Below, in pieces: positions 24,496 to 33,438 of a stretch of DNA of 33,870 nt; the first letter of the stretch is position 1; every line of letters starts with the position of its first letter. Both the position numbers and the translations under genes were made by a program. The DNA comes from Bacteroidota bacterium (lineage in GTDB: Bacteria > Bacteroidota > Bacteroidia > UKL13-3). The notes below the pieces were generated by a model that was not told the DNA's origin, did not search any database, and saw nothing but the letters and a program-made list of their open reading frames with translations. Location: NCBI GenBank assembly GCA_010027395.1, contig RGVD01000002.1, positions 1-33,870 of the forward strand, written 5' to 3'.

Positions 24496-25659
24496 TCACT
24501 TTCCAATAATAGACGAAAATCTAGCACCACTCAAAACACCGTAAACAAAAGCATAAGAACAAAAGAAGAGTGTATAACCCTCCATAATAGGTTCAACCAT
24601 AAATGTAGAAAAAATGGCAACTGAAAGAAAAAGAAAAATCATTTTAGTCTCAAGTAAGAATGTTTTCTTTAAAAGTGCTGCTAGGTTAGTTAGGTATAGA
24701 ACGGTACTTATGGTGAGTAACAATAGCACAATATAACCAGACCGCAAACCAACATCCAGCCATAAGTTGTGGGCATATCTATAACCACCCTCAAAGCCAG
24801 AGAAGTGGATGTCACCATCAGGCCTATTAAAGAACTCTTCGAGTCCAATCTCCCAAATTTCAGACCTCGATTTCAGGATACCCTTATCTGAATCCAAAAC
24901 AAATAGTCTTTCATAAATAGTAGATTCATAAATAAAATCAAAATTTACTAAACTTAATCCTATAAAAATCAAAGTTCCAATGAAAAAAAAGTTGGATAAT
25001 GATACTCTCGAAAAATTAAAACTTTTAACAATTGTAAAGAGGAGTAAACAAAATAGTAAAATAAAAAATCCCGTTCGCTGTCCAATGGATCCAATTATAA
25101 ATATAGCTATTATACTAAGGGTGATCCCATTACGCTTGATGATTTTATCACTATTATTTCTTGTGCTATAAAAGACAAGAGGAAATAAAGAAAAATTGTA
25201 GGCATAATAGGAAGCATAATTCGTAAAAGATATATATCCTGAACCTTTTCCGAGTAAGCGCAAATTTGAAAAATCAAATCCAAAGTTTAAAAGATTATAG
25301 AAGTAACTAACTATTGGAATTGCGTTAAAAATAAAAATGAATGAAAATAATAGTGCTATTATTTGATAATCCCCCGTGATTCGTTTTGTTAAGGACTTCC
25401 CAATAATGTAAAATGAAACTGGGAACATAATACTGACTGTTCTTCCTACTAGACCTCCAGTATTTGTTGATAGGTCGAAGGCCACTAAAAAAATGAATAA
25501 GAAAATGAAATTGATATCAATTACCAATTTCGAATGCCTCCATAACTGCGAAATTGAGAATATTATGAAAATATAAGAAAATATCTGGGAAAAACCTAAA
25601 AAAACGACAAGTAATAGAAGAAAATATAACTTAAACTTGGATATAAAACTAATTATCAT
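24496..25659 (-). CDS. wzy: Wzy-type polysaccharide polymerase (O-antigen ligase/polymerase-like)
   Basis: A 387-residue polytopic inner-membrane protein with about ten to eleven hydrophobic segments and little else. It has the features usual for Wzy and WaaL-like proteins: IGQRTGFFILL after the fifth or sixth helix, a large periplasmic loop containing KSRSEIWEIGLEEF, and AHNLWLDVGLRSGYIVLLL before the last helices, with the conserved Arg and His positions. Wzy joins flipped, lipid-linked repeat units into a chain at the periplasmic face. The presence of Wzx and a BY-kinase in the same operon supports the polymerase role rather than ligase. The ATG at 25659 overlaps the upstream GT4 stop by ATGA. 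Sequence conservation in this family is very low, so the call rests on topology, loop motifs and context. Confidence 0.85.
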   Translation of the reverse strand: MIISFISKFKLYFLLLLVVFLGFSQIFSYIFIIFSISQLWRHSKLVIDINFIFLFIFLVAFDLSTNTGGLVGRTVSIMFPVSFYIIGKSLTKRITGDYQIIALLFSFIFIFNAIPIVSYFYNLLNFGFDFSNLRLLGKGSGYISFTNYASYYAYNFSLFPLVFYSTRNNSDKIIKRNGITLSIIAIFIIGSIGQRTGFFILLFCLLLFTIVKSFNFSRVSLSNFFFIGTLIFIGLSLVNFDFIYESTIYERLFVLDSDKGILKSRSEIWEIGLEEFFNRPDGDIHFSGFEGGYRYAHNLWLDVGLRSGYIVLLLLTISTVLYLTNLAALLKKTFLLETKMIFLFLSVAIFSTFMVEPIMEGYTLFFCSYAFVYGVLSGARFSSIIGK

Positions 25660-26915
25660 TCCTTTACATTGCTTAACTCAGAATATATCGATAATAAATC
25701 TTTTACAATTTTTTTTGATGAGTGTCTTTCTGTGGCTCGAACAATAGCGTTCATGGAAATTTCACTAGCCAGGTCATTATTTGTAAATAACCTTCGAATA
25801 CAATTTGCTAATAATTCAGGCTCTTCAAAGCGATAAAGTAATCCTGTATTCTCATGGTGTACCATGTCTGGAACTCCTCCAACATAGGAGGCTATAACTG
25901 GAGTTCCAAGTATTTGTGCTTCTCCAATAGAATTGGGGCTATTCTCAATGCTAGATGGACAAACAGTAACATGACAATTTAAAAATTCATCACGCATATT
26001 CTCTGTATTCAATACCCCTAAAAAAGTAACTGATAAATTGGACTTTTCAATCAATGAATAGATATATTTTCCATACCAATATCCTGTTAACTTTAGTTTA
26101 TCGCTAATTGATGGTTTTCGTGAGAAGGATTCACCGGCAACGCGAATTTCAATTAATGGAAATTCGCGTTTCAGAAGACTAACAGCTTTTAGAAGAATAT
26201 GAAATCCTTTTATTGGATAACTTGCCTGGCTAACAAATATTGAATAATTTACTTTTTTTTGGATATCCCACTTTTTGGATGTATAAAACTCATTTCTTAG
26301 AGTTTCATTGCAAAAACGATAATTCACGCAATTATTGAAACTTTTTGAATGCGAATAGTCCCAATTTGTTCGTCCTAAGACAAAATCAGTTTTCAAGAAA
26401 TACTTGATTTCATTTTTTCCTTTTCTCGTAAAAAATTTCTTTTGATGATAAAATGTATTTTTTCTCCAGCACTCAACTAAACTAGTGTTTCTTAACATGT
26501 CAAGGTAACCGATTGATCCGTAAAAATATCTCGAATAAATTTCAACCAACCCCTGAATACTTACAATTGATTTTACATTTGGGCATGCCTCCAAATAATA
26601 AAGCCCAAATGCACTTTCAGTACCATGAATGTGCAACAAATCGGGATTTATTTTTTCTGTAAGTTGCCTATACTTTAAATAAAGTTGGTCTTTATCGCTT
26701 AAGAGTTTAGTTGGAAGCACAACGTAATTTATACCCTTAACAACACCTTCAAATTGGATATTATTGTAAAAGGATAGGATACATAGTTCAATTTCCCCAA
26801 TAGAACTCAATTGCTTTGCGAGGCTATACATCCAACTGCCACCCTTGTGCGGTAATATACCAATTTCAATACAAACATCAGGTAAAGGAAAATTAGTTAT
26901 CCACAATACTTTCAT
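25656..26915 (-). CDS. GT4 glycosyltransferase
   Basis: A 419-residue GT-B glycosyltransferase counted from the ATG at 26915, which overlaps the upstream stop as ATGA; an in-frame ATG at 26927 would add four residues. The N-terminal domain has LPHKGGSWMYSLAKQL and LLHIHGTESAFGLYYL. The C-terminal domain shows SIFVSQASYPIKGFHILLKA, EIRVAGES, and the donor-binding EX7E region in SSIENSPNSIGEAQILGTPVIAS followed by GVPDMVHHENTGLLY. All the usual GT4 elements are intact. It probably adds one residue to the repeat unit on the cytoplasmic side. The gene ends in an ATGA overlap with wzy, so the two are likely translated together. Confidence 0.9.
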   Translation of the reverse strand: MKVLWITNFPLPDVCIEIGILPHKGGSWMYSLAKQLSSIGEIELCILSFYNNIQFEGVVKGINYVVLPTKLLSDKDQLYLKYRQLTEKINPDLLHIHGTESAFGLYYLEACPNVKSIVSIQGLVEIYSRYFYGSIGYLDMLRNTSLVECWRKNTFYHQKKFFTRKGKNEIKYFLKTDFVLGRTNWDYSHSKSFNNCVNYRFCNETLRNEFYTSKKWDIQKKVNYSIFVSQASYPIKGFHILLKAVSLLKREFPLIEIRVAGESFSRKPSISDKLKLTGYWYGKYIYSLIEKSNLSVTFLGVLNTENMRDEFLNCHVTVCPSSIENSPNSIGEAQILGTPVIASYVGGVPDMVHHENTGLLYRFEEPELLANCIRRLFTNNDLASEISMNAIVRATERHSSKKIVKDLLSIYSELSNVKE

Positions 26916-27835
26916 CTTGCTATCCATACTAAGATTCTATTAAGTAGCCTTTTGAATAGACCCGGTGGTACAGGTTCATTAATATGCTGAGTAAAGTGAT
27001 ATCTATCATACTCAACGGAGTGAACTACTCGTTTCGGATGTTTGTTAATTCTAAAATTTTTATCAGTAGGCCAGTAATGTTGGTTTGATTGCTTATTTGT
27101 GTGTAGTCCTTCCGTCCCTATATTTTTTGCAAGATTAGAAATTGGCACTATCGAGAAGAGGCCTTTGGAAAAAATAAAGAAGAAAAAAAAGGGTCCCCAA
27201 GCATTGGCTTCTTTCTTTTTCATTTTATTATACCAAAAAGTAAAGAACCATTTAAAGTAATTTAATTCGTCGGCATGCGAAACAAACGTTTTCAAATTAC
27301 TACTTGTAATGGTATTTTTCATGTCTGGGCATGAAACATCAAATTTATTCCAAACCCTTGCCCAGGTTGCCCATCCCCAAATATGGGCATACTTTGAGAA
27401 GAAGTAATCACTATCAGGATTTATGAATGTTGTATAGTTATTTCCACTAATCATCCCTATTTCTTCATTGTCTTTGTATAGTTCCAGTAAATCATCAGCA
27501 AAATCAAAAAATGATATTTCAGGGACAACATCATCTTCGATAATTATTACCCTGTCTTCCGTACTTAAAACCCACGAAATTGCACCTACGACTGCATCAC
27601 GGCAACCAAGGTTTTCATCACGAATCAAATAATATACATTTGAATTCCAATCAACCCTTTTTGTAATTTCAGCAACCTGTTTGCAAAGTTCAATATCATT
27701 TGATTTATCTTTCCGCGGTCCATCGATTGCGATATAAAGTTTGGATGGTTGAATTTCCCTAATTCTGTTGAAAGCAACCTCGGTTGTTTCTGGCCTATTA
27801 AATGCTATAAACAGGATTGGTGCTTTAATATTCAT
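26912..27835 (-). CDS. GT-A-fold glycosyltransferase-like protein
   Basis: A 307-residue protein resembling nucleotide-diphospho-sugar transferases of the type often annotated as hemolysin-related or GNT-I-like. It has PILFIAFNRPETTEVAF at the N-terminus, IAIDGPRKDKS, RDENLGCRDAVVGAISWV, the DXD-like acidic motif VIIIEDDVVPEISFF near 95-110, and the family segment HIWGWATWARVWNKFD near 150-165. The start is set at ATG 27835; a GTG at 27841 overlapping the upstream TAG is also possible. In the C-terminal third, the aromatic/charged segment expected after NAW reads GPFFFFFIFSKG, encoded partly by a run of eight identical bases near 27187; the frame stays open through it. Donor and acceptor are unknown. 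Confidence 0.85.
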   Translation of the reverse strand: MNIKAPILFIAFNRPETTEVAFNRIREIQPSKLYIAIDGPRKDKSNDIELCKQVAEITKRVDWNSNVYYLIRDENLGCRDAVVGAISWVLSTEDRVIIIEDDVVPEISFFDFADDLLELYKDNEEIGMISGNNYTTFINPDSDYFFSKYAHIWGWATWARVWNKFDVSCPDMKNTITSSNLKTFVSHADELNYFKWFFTFWYNKMKKKEANAWGPFFFFFIFSKGLFSIVPISNLAKNIGTEGLHTNKQSNQHYWPTDKNFRINKHPKRVVHSVEYDRYHFTQHINEPVPPGLFKRLLNRILVWIAR

Positions 27836-27840
27836 ATACA

Positions 27841-29376
27841 CTACTTAAATAAAATTTTTGACCGAATTGAAAGCGCCAAGGAATTAAGTTTATTGTATTC
27901 GATATTTGTTAATCCAAAAAACCTAATCGTGATTAGTAAACTAAATGTGCTAACCAAACCCGTAATTATCATTCTCGAAAAACCTTCATCCAAAAATATT
28001 ATTGGCAATACCGCGATTAATGAAGCAAGTAAAACTGGAAACAACCCATTAAGAAAAACAGATTTAATGTAATCTTTTAAATCAATTTTTACAATTAATT
28101 TACCATAATATAGGCGACTTGTTGTGCTGAAAAACAATGATCCGATAATTGCAATCGTGTAAATTACAGGAGGACCGTACCCTTCTTTGTAAAGGAAATA
28201 AGTAACTAATAGTTGAATTAGCAAATTTAATGTTACAATTAAAGTAATGCCTCTAATTCTTCCAACAGCCTGAATTGCAGTGGTCAGTGGATGTGTCAAT
28301 TTTTGTATCAGCATTTCAATCAATATCAATCGAATGAAAATTGTAGAGTAGTTTGGGGCTTTTTTTAACCACCAATTCAGCAAAAATTCCGTTTCAAATA
28401 AAATTGGTAGGGAAAAAATTGCAAAAATAAACAATGAAAATTTTGCTGAAAGCTTGGTTAATTCAATCAGTCTATTCCGATTTCCCTCTCCTTCAGACTT
28501 AATCAATTGAGGATTAACAGCTGTTGTCAAATTTGAAGAAAAATTATTGATTTGCATGGTCAGATTTGTCGCGATCCCGTTGGCTGCATTTACAACTACA
28601 CCAAAAAAGACATTCATAATTACACTTTTCAACTGAACATATAAAAGTGAGACCCCTGCGTCTAACGTTTTCCAGCCAGCAAATGAAAGAATGCTTTTAA
28701 TAATGGAATTATCTGTACCTCTTCTAAATTGTAATTTACACACCGGGTATTTTCGGATACAATAGTCTTGCTTGATTAATCTTAATATAAGCTGTATTGC
28801 CGCATTTAAAAGCGCATAAACAACCAACGCATTTTTCGTATTATAAGTAATCCAAAAAGCAATTCCAATACTTAAAAATATGCCAATTATATCGATAATT
28901 GAGAATGCCAGAAAATCTTCATAGGCATTAAGAACAGCATCGTAAGGTACTGAAATAATTGAAATAAAAGTTGTCAAAGCCATTAGATGATAAATAGTCC
29001 TTGCGTCTGCGATTCTGGAATCGGGTATGTTTAGTATGAAATCAAACATGATAATCCCACCAATTTCAATAATTGTCCAAATTATAAACCCGAAAATTAA
29101 ATGTACAATTAATGAAGAGTTAAATGTTTTTTTTAAAGATTCAATGTCATTTTGCCCCAAGCTATAAGCCATGTACCTTACAGAAGCTGTCGATATGGTT
29201 GATTGCAGAAAGCCCAACATTCCAATAACTCCTGCAACCAACGAATTGATACCATAATCAACTTCTCCAAGTGCATTCAATACCAATCTTGAAGTAATAA
29301 ATGCCGCAATAACACTAATTAATAATTTTGCATATAAAATAGCAGAATTAAAAACAACTTTATTCAAATTACTCAT
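27841..29376 (-). CDS. wzx: Wzx-type oligosaccharide flippase (MATE/PST-like)
   Basis: A 511-residue membrane protein counted from the ATG at 29376 (MSNLNKVVFNSAILYAK); a TTG at 29385 would add three residues. It has about twelve to fourteen hydrophobic helices in the pattern of polysaccharide flippases: an N-terminal amphipathic start, the RLVLNALGEVDYGINSLVAG loop, TASVRYMAYSLG, and central FAGWKTLDAGVSLL and NAANGIATNL segments typical of the lipopolysaccharide-type Wzx group in Bacteroidota. It moves undecaprenyl-PP-linked repeat units across the inner membrane for Wzy. It is separated from the PaaK-like gene by 43 bp and its TAG directly precedes the next gene. Base composition is very AT-rich. 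Confidence 0.93.
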   Translation of the reverse strand: MSNLNKVVFNSAILYAKLLISVIAAFITSRLVLNALGEVDYGINSLVAGVIGMLGFLQSTISTASVRYMAYSLGQNDIESLKKTFNSSLIVHLIFGFIIWTIIEIGGIIMFDFILNIPDSRIADARTIYHLMALTTFISIISVPYDAVLNAYEDFLAFSIIDIIGIFLSIGIAFWITYNTKNALVVYALLNAAIQLILRLIKQDYCIRKYPVCKLQFRRGTDNSIIKSILSFAGWKTLDAGVSLLYVQLKSVIMNVFFGVVVNAANGIATNLTMQINNFSSNLTTAVNPQLIKSEGEGNRNRLIELTKLSAKFSLFIFAIFSLPILFETEFLLNWWLKKAPNYSTIFIRLILIEMLIQKLTHPLTTAIQAVGRIRGITLIVTLNLLIQLLVTYFLYKEGYGPPVIYTIAIIGSLFFSTTSRLYYGKLIVKIDLKDYIKSVFLNGLFPVLLASLIAVLPIIFLDEGFSRMIITGLVSTFSLLITIRFFGLTNIEYNKLNSLALSIRSKILFK

Positions 29377-29419
29377 AAAAATCAATCAGTCATAAATATG
29401 GAGTTAATTGGTTTAATAA

Positions 29420-30775
29420 CTAATTCACGTTTATACCTATGTTTTGAACTACAAATTTCATTTTACCGGCTTTGGTTTTAATAAAATTGTAACCATAATC
29501 AAATTCTACTTTTACTTTACCAACCTTATAAAAAGTTTTAGAAATTTCCTCTTCATCTTTCAATGTGAATTCGTTTGACTTATCAATTATAATCTTTACA
29601 ATGCCGGGTAAATCCTGAATTATCTGCCAACGGTTAATTCTAGAGAATGCATTGTAATGTTGTCCAAACACTAATGCCGTAAGCAGTACTTTTTCATTTT
29701 CATATCCAACAACGTAATCTGCAGTTCTTCCTAAAACCTTATTAAGTATAACAATTCCGTTTTTGGTTCCACCATAAATCGCTCGATCTCCTGTTCTATA
29801 TCTTATCAAAGGAAAGCCAAAACTGGAAAATCCAGTCACTACAATTTCACCTTCATGTCCTAAATCAACATGACTATCGTCATCATCAATAATTTCTGTC
29901 CAACCATACAAAGGGGAACAGTAGTAAGTCATCGTATCGTCTATTGTGTAACCAAATACGCAAGCCTCAGTGTGGCCATATTGACCAATGACTTTAGCTT
30001 TAAATGCCTTACTTATTAAGTTTGCCTGACTTTCAGTACATAATTCTGAGGTGACCTCTATAGCTTTAATTCGAAAGTTGATGTCAATATTGTTATTAAT
30101 TACGAAAGCAGCAATTTCCGATATGAATGCGGGGTAACCTCGTATGAAATCTGGTCGGAAGCCAATAATAAAATTCAAATATTCGTTGATGTTTTTCTTA
30201 TTCAGGTACATAGATGAGAGGGCCATACCACCATACGGCAACATATTCCCATCATTCTTCACTTTCCAATATATTTTATTTTCGATTAGATCTTCTTCAA
30301 TAAAAGTCCCGTCCATCGCAAGTATCTTATCGCCTTCTATATAACCAAACAATTTAAATAAAAAACTTTGATGCGGTAATTCTGTGTTGCCTATTGACCA
30401 AAAAGCCAATGGTTCGCCAGTACTTCCACCAGTTTTTCGTCTCAAAAGTAAATTTGTCGGTACTATAGTAGACTTGATAGCTTGTTCATTTTCTCGTATT
30501 AATTCTTTTGTTAAAAAGGGCAGTCCCTTAATTGTGTCAGAAGAAATTCTTTTTGTTTCTCTTAATATATTCCTATAATAAGGGGAATGTTTCCTTGCAT
30601 ATTTAAGGATATCAGTTAATAGTTTTTCTTTGACGAAGGTGAAGTCAGCTTTTTGATTAGCTTGATGGTATTGTTGAAGCTCTTCAATGTGGTTTTTTAC
30701 AATTTTTTCATGAGAAGCCAATGTCAACCTGGTTCTCCAATAATTTATACTACAGATATCGCCTTTAAATATCAT
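29420..30775 (-). CDS. PaaK/CapK-like adenylate-forming enzyme
   Basis: A 451-residue protein of the phenylacetate-CoA ligase-like branch of the ANL superfamily, often called CapK in capsule clusters. It shows the N-terminal block AREHSPYYR-type helix (ARKHSPYYRNIL, 60-71), LPFLTKE, the phosphate-binding TGGSTGEPL (115-123), IRGYPAFISE (211-220), VIGQYGHTEA (262-271), RYRTGD (325-330) and a C-terminal basic TKAGKMKF that may carry the catalytic Lys. Relatives activate a carboxylic acid as acyl-AMP; CapK-like members may attach acyl or amino-acid groups to glycans, but none that I know has a settled reaction. It is the first intact AT-rich gene after the junction region at 30776-31046 and may mark the start of the serotype-specific segment. 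Confidence 0.87.
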   Translation of the reverse strand: MIFKGDICSINYWRTRLTLASHEKIVKNHIEELQQYHQANQKADFTFVKEKLLTDILKYARKHSPYYRNILRETKRISSDTIKGLPFLTKELIRENEQAIKSTIVPTNLLLRRKTGGSTGEPLAFWSIGNTELPHQSFLFKLFGYIEGDKILAMDGTFIEEDLIENKIYWKVKNDGNMLPYGGMALSSMYLNKKNINEYLNFIIGFRPDFIRGYPAFISEIAAFVINNNIDINFRIKAIEVTSELCTESQANLISKAFKAKVIGQYGHTEACVFGYTIDDTMTYYCSPLYGWTEIIDDDDSHVDLGHEGEIVVTGFSSFGFPLIRYRTGDRAIYGGTKNGIVILNKVLGRTADYVVGYENEKVLLTALVFGQHYNAFSRINRWQIIQDLPGIVKIIIDKSNEFTLKDEEEISKTFYKVGKVKVEFDYGYNFIKTKAGKMKFVVQNIGINVN

Positions 30776-31046
30776 ACTAACCTGAAGTGATATTCCTTAA
30801 AAACGGTGGAATAGCTGATGAAGTAACATATAATATACCAAATAAGATAATCGAAATAAATAAAATACTGTAATTAACCCTCGGCTTTTGTGATTTTCTT
30901 CCTAATTAATTCTTTTCTTACTTTGGAGTGGTCCACATTTACATCACTTAGCGGGTCGTAAACTGCTCTAATATAATTTTGTAAAATACCTTTATTTCTG
31001 CTAATTAACCTTCTTTCAAAGGCTCTTAGAAGGAATTCCCAATGTC
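30776..31046 (-). other. Gene-poor junction with possible coding remnants
   Basis: About 270 bp separate the broken tviC-like gene from the PaaK-like gene, by far the largest non-coding stretch here. On the minus strand, one frame is open from 31059 to a TAA at 30874-30876: 61 codons, protein-like and charged (for example HWEFLLRAFERRLISRNKG and YDPLSDVNVDHSK), with no start codon. A second frame, shifted by one, is open from 30905 to a TAG at 30777-30779 and encodes a basic stretch followed by a hydrophobic helix (ILFISIILFGILYV). The two would join by one frameshift near 30905. I cannot name the source. This may be the remains of a small membrane protein left by recombination, or chance. 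No clear promoter or hairpin terminator is seen. Confidence 0.3.
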
Positions 31047-32052
31047 TTATTTTTGATTCCTATACCACCCCAAGGCCAAACCAAGTCCATCCTCAAACCG
31101 TTGTCTTGGTTGATATTTTAACTGTTCAGCAATTTTACTGATTGATGCCTTGGAGTGCCTGACATCTCCGGCTCGCTCTGGGCCATAAAAAGGCTCCAAA
31201 GATTTCCCGGTTATTTGTTGCAGGATTTGAACCATTTGATTCAGGGTGGTTTGGTCCCCACAGGCAACATTGTAAACCTCGTGCGACTTTAGCGCATAGG
31301 CGCTTGTTGGCTCCAAACCATGAAGCAAAGCCAAAACATTGGCCTGAACCGCATTTTCCACAAAGGTGAAATCCCTGCTAGTTTCCCCATCGCCATAAAT
31401 CGTAGGCTGCGTACCCTCAAGAAAGTGTTTGCAAAACAAGGGGATCACCGCTGCATACGGATTATTCGGATTTTGTTTGGGGCCAAAAACATTAAAATAA
31501 CGCACCGTAAACCCTGCTAAAAACATCGGCATACATTTCATTCACCGCCTTGGTGACCGCATAGGGGCTCAACGGCTTGCCCTCTCGTCCTTCGACTTTG
31601 GGTAGTTCTGCGCTATCCCCGTAGGTGCTGGACGAGGCGGCATAGACCATGCGATGACAGCCGACTTCGTCCCTACAGGCCACCAACATGTTCAAAAAGC
31701 CCCCAATATTCACTTCGTTCGTAGTAATGGGGTCCGCCACGCTCCTGGGCACCGAGCCCAAGGCGGCCAAATGCGCCACCAAGTCCATACCCGAAACGGC
31801 CGCCTTGCAAGTTTCCAAGTCCCGAATATCCCCCTCCACAAATTCAAAGTTGGGGATTGTTACAAATTCCTGAATATTCTCCCAATAGCCGTTGGATAAA
31901 TTATCCAAAACCCGCACCTGACCCACGCCGTACTTGAGCAAATACTCTACCAAATTAGAACCTATAAAGCCAGCGCCACCGGTCACCAATATACGGTACT
32001 TGGACAAATCAACCTTGTGATAGGGCTCCAAGTACAAATCGGGATTGAACAT
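31047..32052 (-). pseudogene. tviC: TviC/WbpP-type UDP-HexNAc 4-epimerase, frameshifted
   Basis: An SDR epimerase that would interconvert UDP-GlcNAc/GlcNAcA and UDP-GalNAc/GalNAcA. The N-terminal part, from ATG 32052 (MFNPDLYLEPYHKVD), has RILVTGGAGFIGSN, LDNLSNG, HLAALGSVPRSV, YAASSSTYGDS and the catalytic SPYAVTK; it ends at a TAA at 31492-31494 shortly after YADVFSRVYG. The rest, from RYFNVFGPKQNPNNPYAAVIP to the end (GDGETSRDFTFVEN, VYNVACG, RAGDVRHSKA), continues in another frame to 31047. Six residues normally found between YG and RYF are missing at about 31500-31510, which fits a deletion of about 17 bp and a frame change. Both halves are otherwise well conserved, so the damage is recent or a sequence error. 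An ATG at 31541 opens the downstream frame, but a split functional enzyme is unlikely. Confidence 0.87.
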
Positions 32053-32080
32053 CAAATCAAATATTTTTTTTACGAATTTT

Positions 32081-33388
32081 TTATAAGCGCCAATCCGAAG
32101 CCCCTTTGGGTAGCAAGCCTTTGACATCATAAACCAAGCCATGAGGCGTCAGGACCCTAAGGTCCAGGTTTTCAAATTCGCGGTGAGCCACCGCCAAAAC
32201 CACCGCGTCGTAGGTCCCTTGTGGTAAGGCTGAATGCACCACCAAGCCTTTGTATTCGTGGGCCACCTCCTCGGATTGAACCCAAGGGTCGTGAGTAATG
32301 ACCTGCATCCCGTAGGATTCAAGCTCCTGTACAATATCGATAACCCGGGTATTGCGGACATCGGGGCAGTTTTCCTTGAACGTAAAGCCCAGAACCAAAC
32401 AGCGAGAATCCTTGACCCCCAGGCCCGCCTTGAGCATCCCCTTCACCAATTCTTCGGCCACATAGGCCCCCATGCTATCGTTCAAGCGGCGCCCAGCCAA
32501 GATAATCTCCGGGTGATACCCCACTTCCTGAGCCTTTTGGGCCAGGTAGTACGGGTCCACCCCGATGCAATGACCCCCCACCAAGCCAGGTTTGAATTTT
32601 AGAAAATTCCATTTGGTCCCGGCTGCCTCCAAAACCTCCTGGGTATCAATCCCCATGCGATTAAAGATTTTGGAGAGCTCGTTCACAAAAGCAATGTTGA
32701 TATCCCTCTGCGAATTTTCAATCACTTTGGCCGCCTCAGCTACCCGTATGGAGGAGGCTCGATGCGTACCAGCCACAATCACCGAACGGTACAAGGCATC
32801 CACAAAATCCGCCACCTCCGGGGTGGATCCGCTGGTCACCTTAAGGATTTTGGTTACTGTATGTTCCTTGTCGCCGGGGTTAATCCTTTCCGGGGAATAC
32901 CCGCAAAAAAAATCCTTGTTATAACGCAATCCCGATGCCTGCTCCAGGACCGGAACCATTTCCTCCTCGGTAACCCCAGGATAAACCGTAGATTCGTAAA
33001 TCACCACATCTCCTTGCTTCAGGACGGCTCCTATACTTTGGCTCGCCTTAATCATTGGCGTCAGAACCGGACGATTATGGCGGTCCGTAGGGGTAGGCAC
33101 TGTAACAATGTACACGTTGCAATCGTTCAGGTCATGGGGGTTTGTGGTGCACAAGAGACCGGTGGCCTGTGATGAACCCGGTCTGACCAGAACTTCTTCC
33201 AAGGACTTATTGTCCACCTCCAGGGTGCTATCGATGCCCTTGTGCAATTCCTCCACCCGGAATGCGTTAATATCCAAGCCGACAACCCGGTATTTCTCAG
33301 CAAAGGCCACCGCCAAAGGCAGACCCACATAGCCCAAACCTACAATCCCTATTTTTATGGATTTTGGATTAGCGAATTTTGTTTCCAT
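32081..33388 (-). CDS. tviB: UDP-N-acetylhexosamine 6-dehydrogenase (TviB/WbpO type)
   Basis: A 435-residue nucleotide-sugar dehydrogenase that oxidises C6 of UDP-GlcNAc or UDP-GalNAc to the uronic acid in two NAD-dependent steps. From the ATG at 33388 (METKFANPK) it shows the NAD loop GLGYVG (17-22), VPTPTDRHNRP, YESTVYPGVTEE, the segment GYSPERINPGD, and the catalytic Cys274 in GGHCIGVDPYYLA, then LGFTFKENCPDVRNT in the C-terminal UDP-binding domain. The frame is open upstream to 33463, but that would overlap the kinase gene and adds an unlike leader. The tviB-tviC order (28-bp gap) is a common pair for UDP-GalNAcA. Since the epimerase downstream is broken, UDP-GlcNAcA may be the real end product. 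Confidence 0.95.
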   Translation of the reverse strand: METKFANPKSIKIGIVGLGYVGLPLAVAFAEKYRVVGLDINAFRVEELHKGIDSTLEVDNKSLEEVLVRPGSSQATGLLCTTNPHDLNDCNVYIVTVPTPTDRHNRPVLTPMIKASQSIGAVLKQGDVVIYESTVYPGVTEEEMVPVLEQASGLRYNKDFFCGYSPERINPGDKEHTVTKILKVTSGSTPEVADFVDALYRSVIVAGTHRASSIRVAEAAKVIENSQRDINIAFVNELSKIFNRMGIDTQEVLEAAGTKWNFLKFKPGLVGGHCIGVDPYYLAQKAQEVGYHPEIILAGRRLNDSMGAYVAEELVKGMLKAGLGVKDSRCLVLGFTFKENCPDVRNTRVIDIVQELESYGMQVITHDPWVQSEEVAHEYKGLVVHSALPQGTYDAVVLAVAHREFENLDLRVLTPHGLVYDVKGLLPKGASDWRL

Positions 33389-33438
33389 AAGCCATTTTTT
33401 GATAAGCCAAGGATTAGAGACTCGAAGGGTGATTTGCT

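Noticed and set aside
31047..31541. Downstream half of the tviC-like gene as a separate small protein starting at 31541
   Set aside because: It lacks the NAD-binding domain and catalytic YxxxK, so it cannot act alone as an SDR; the ATG lies within the upstream half's coding sequence.
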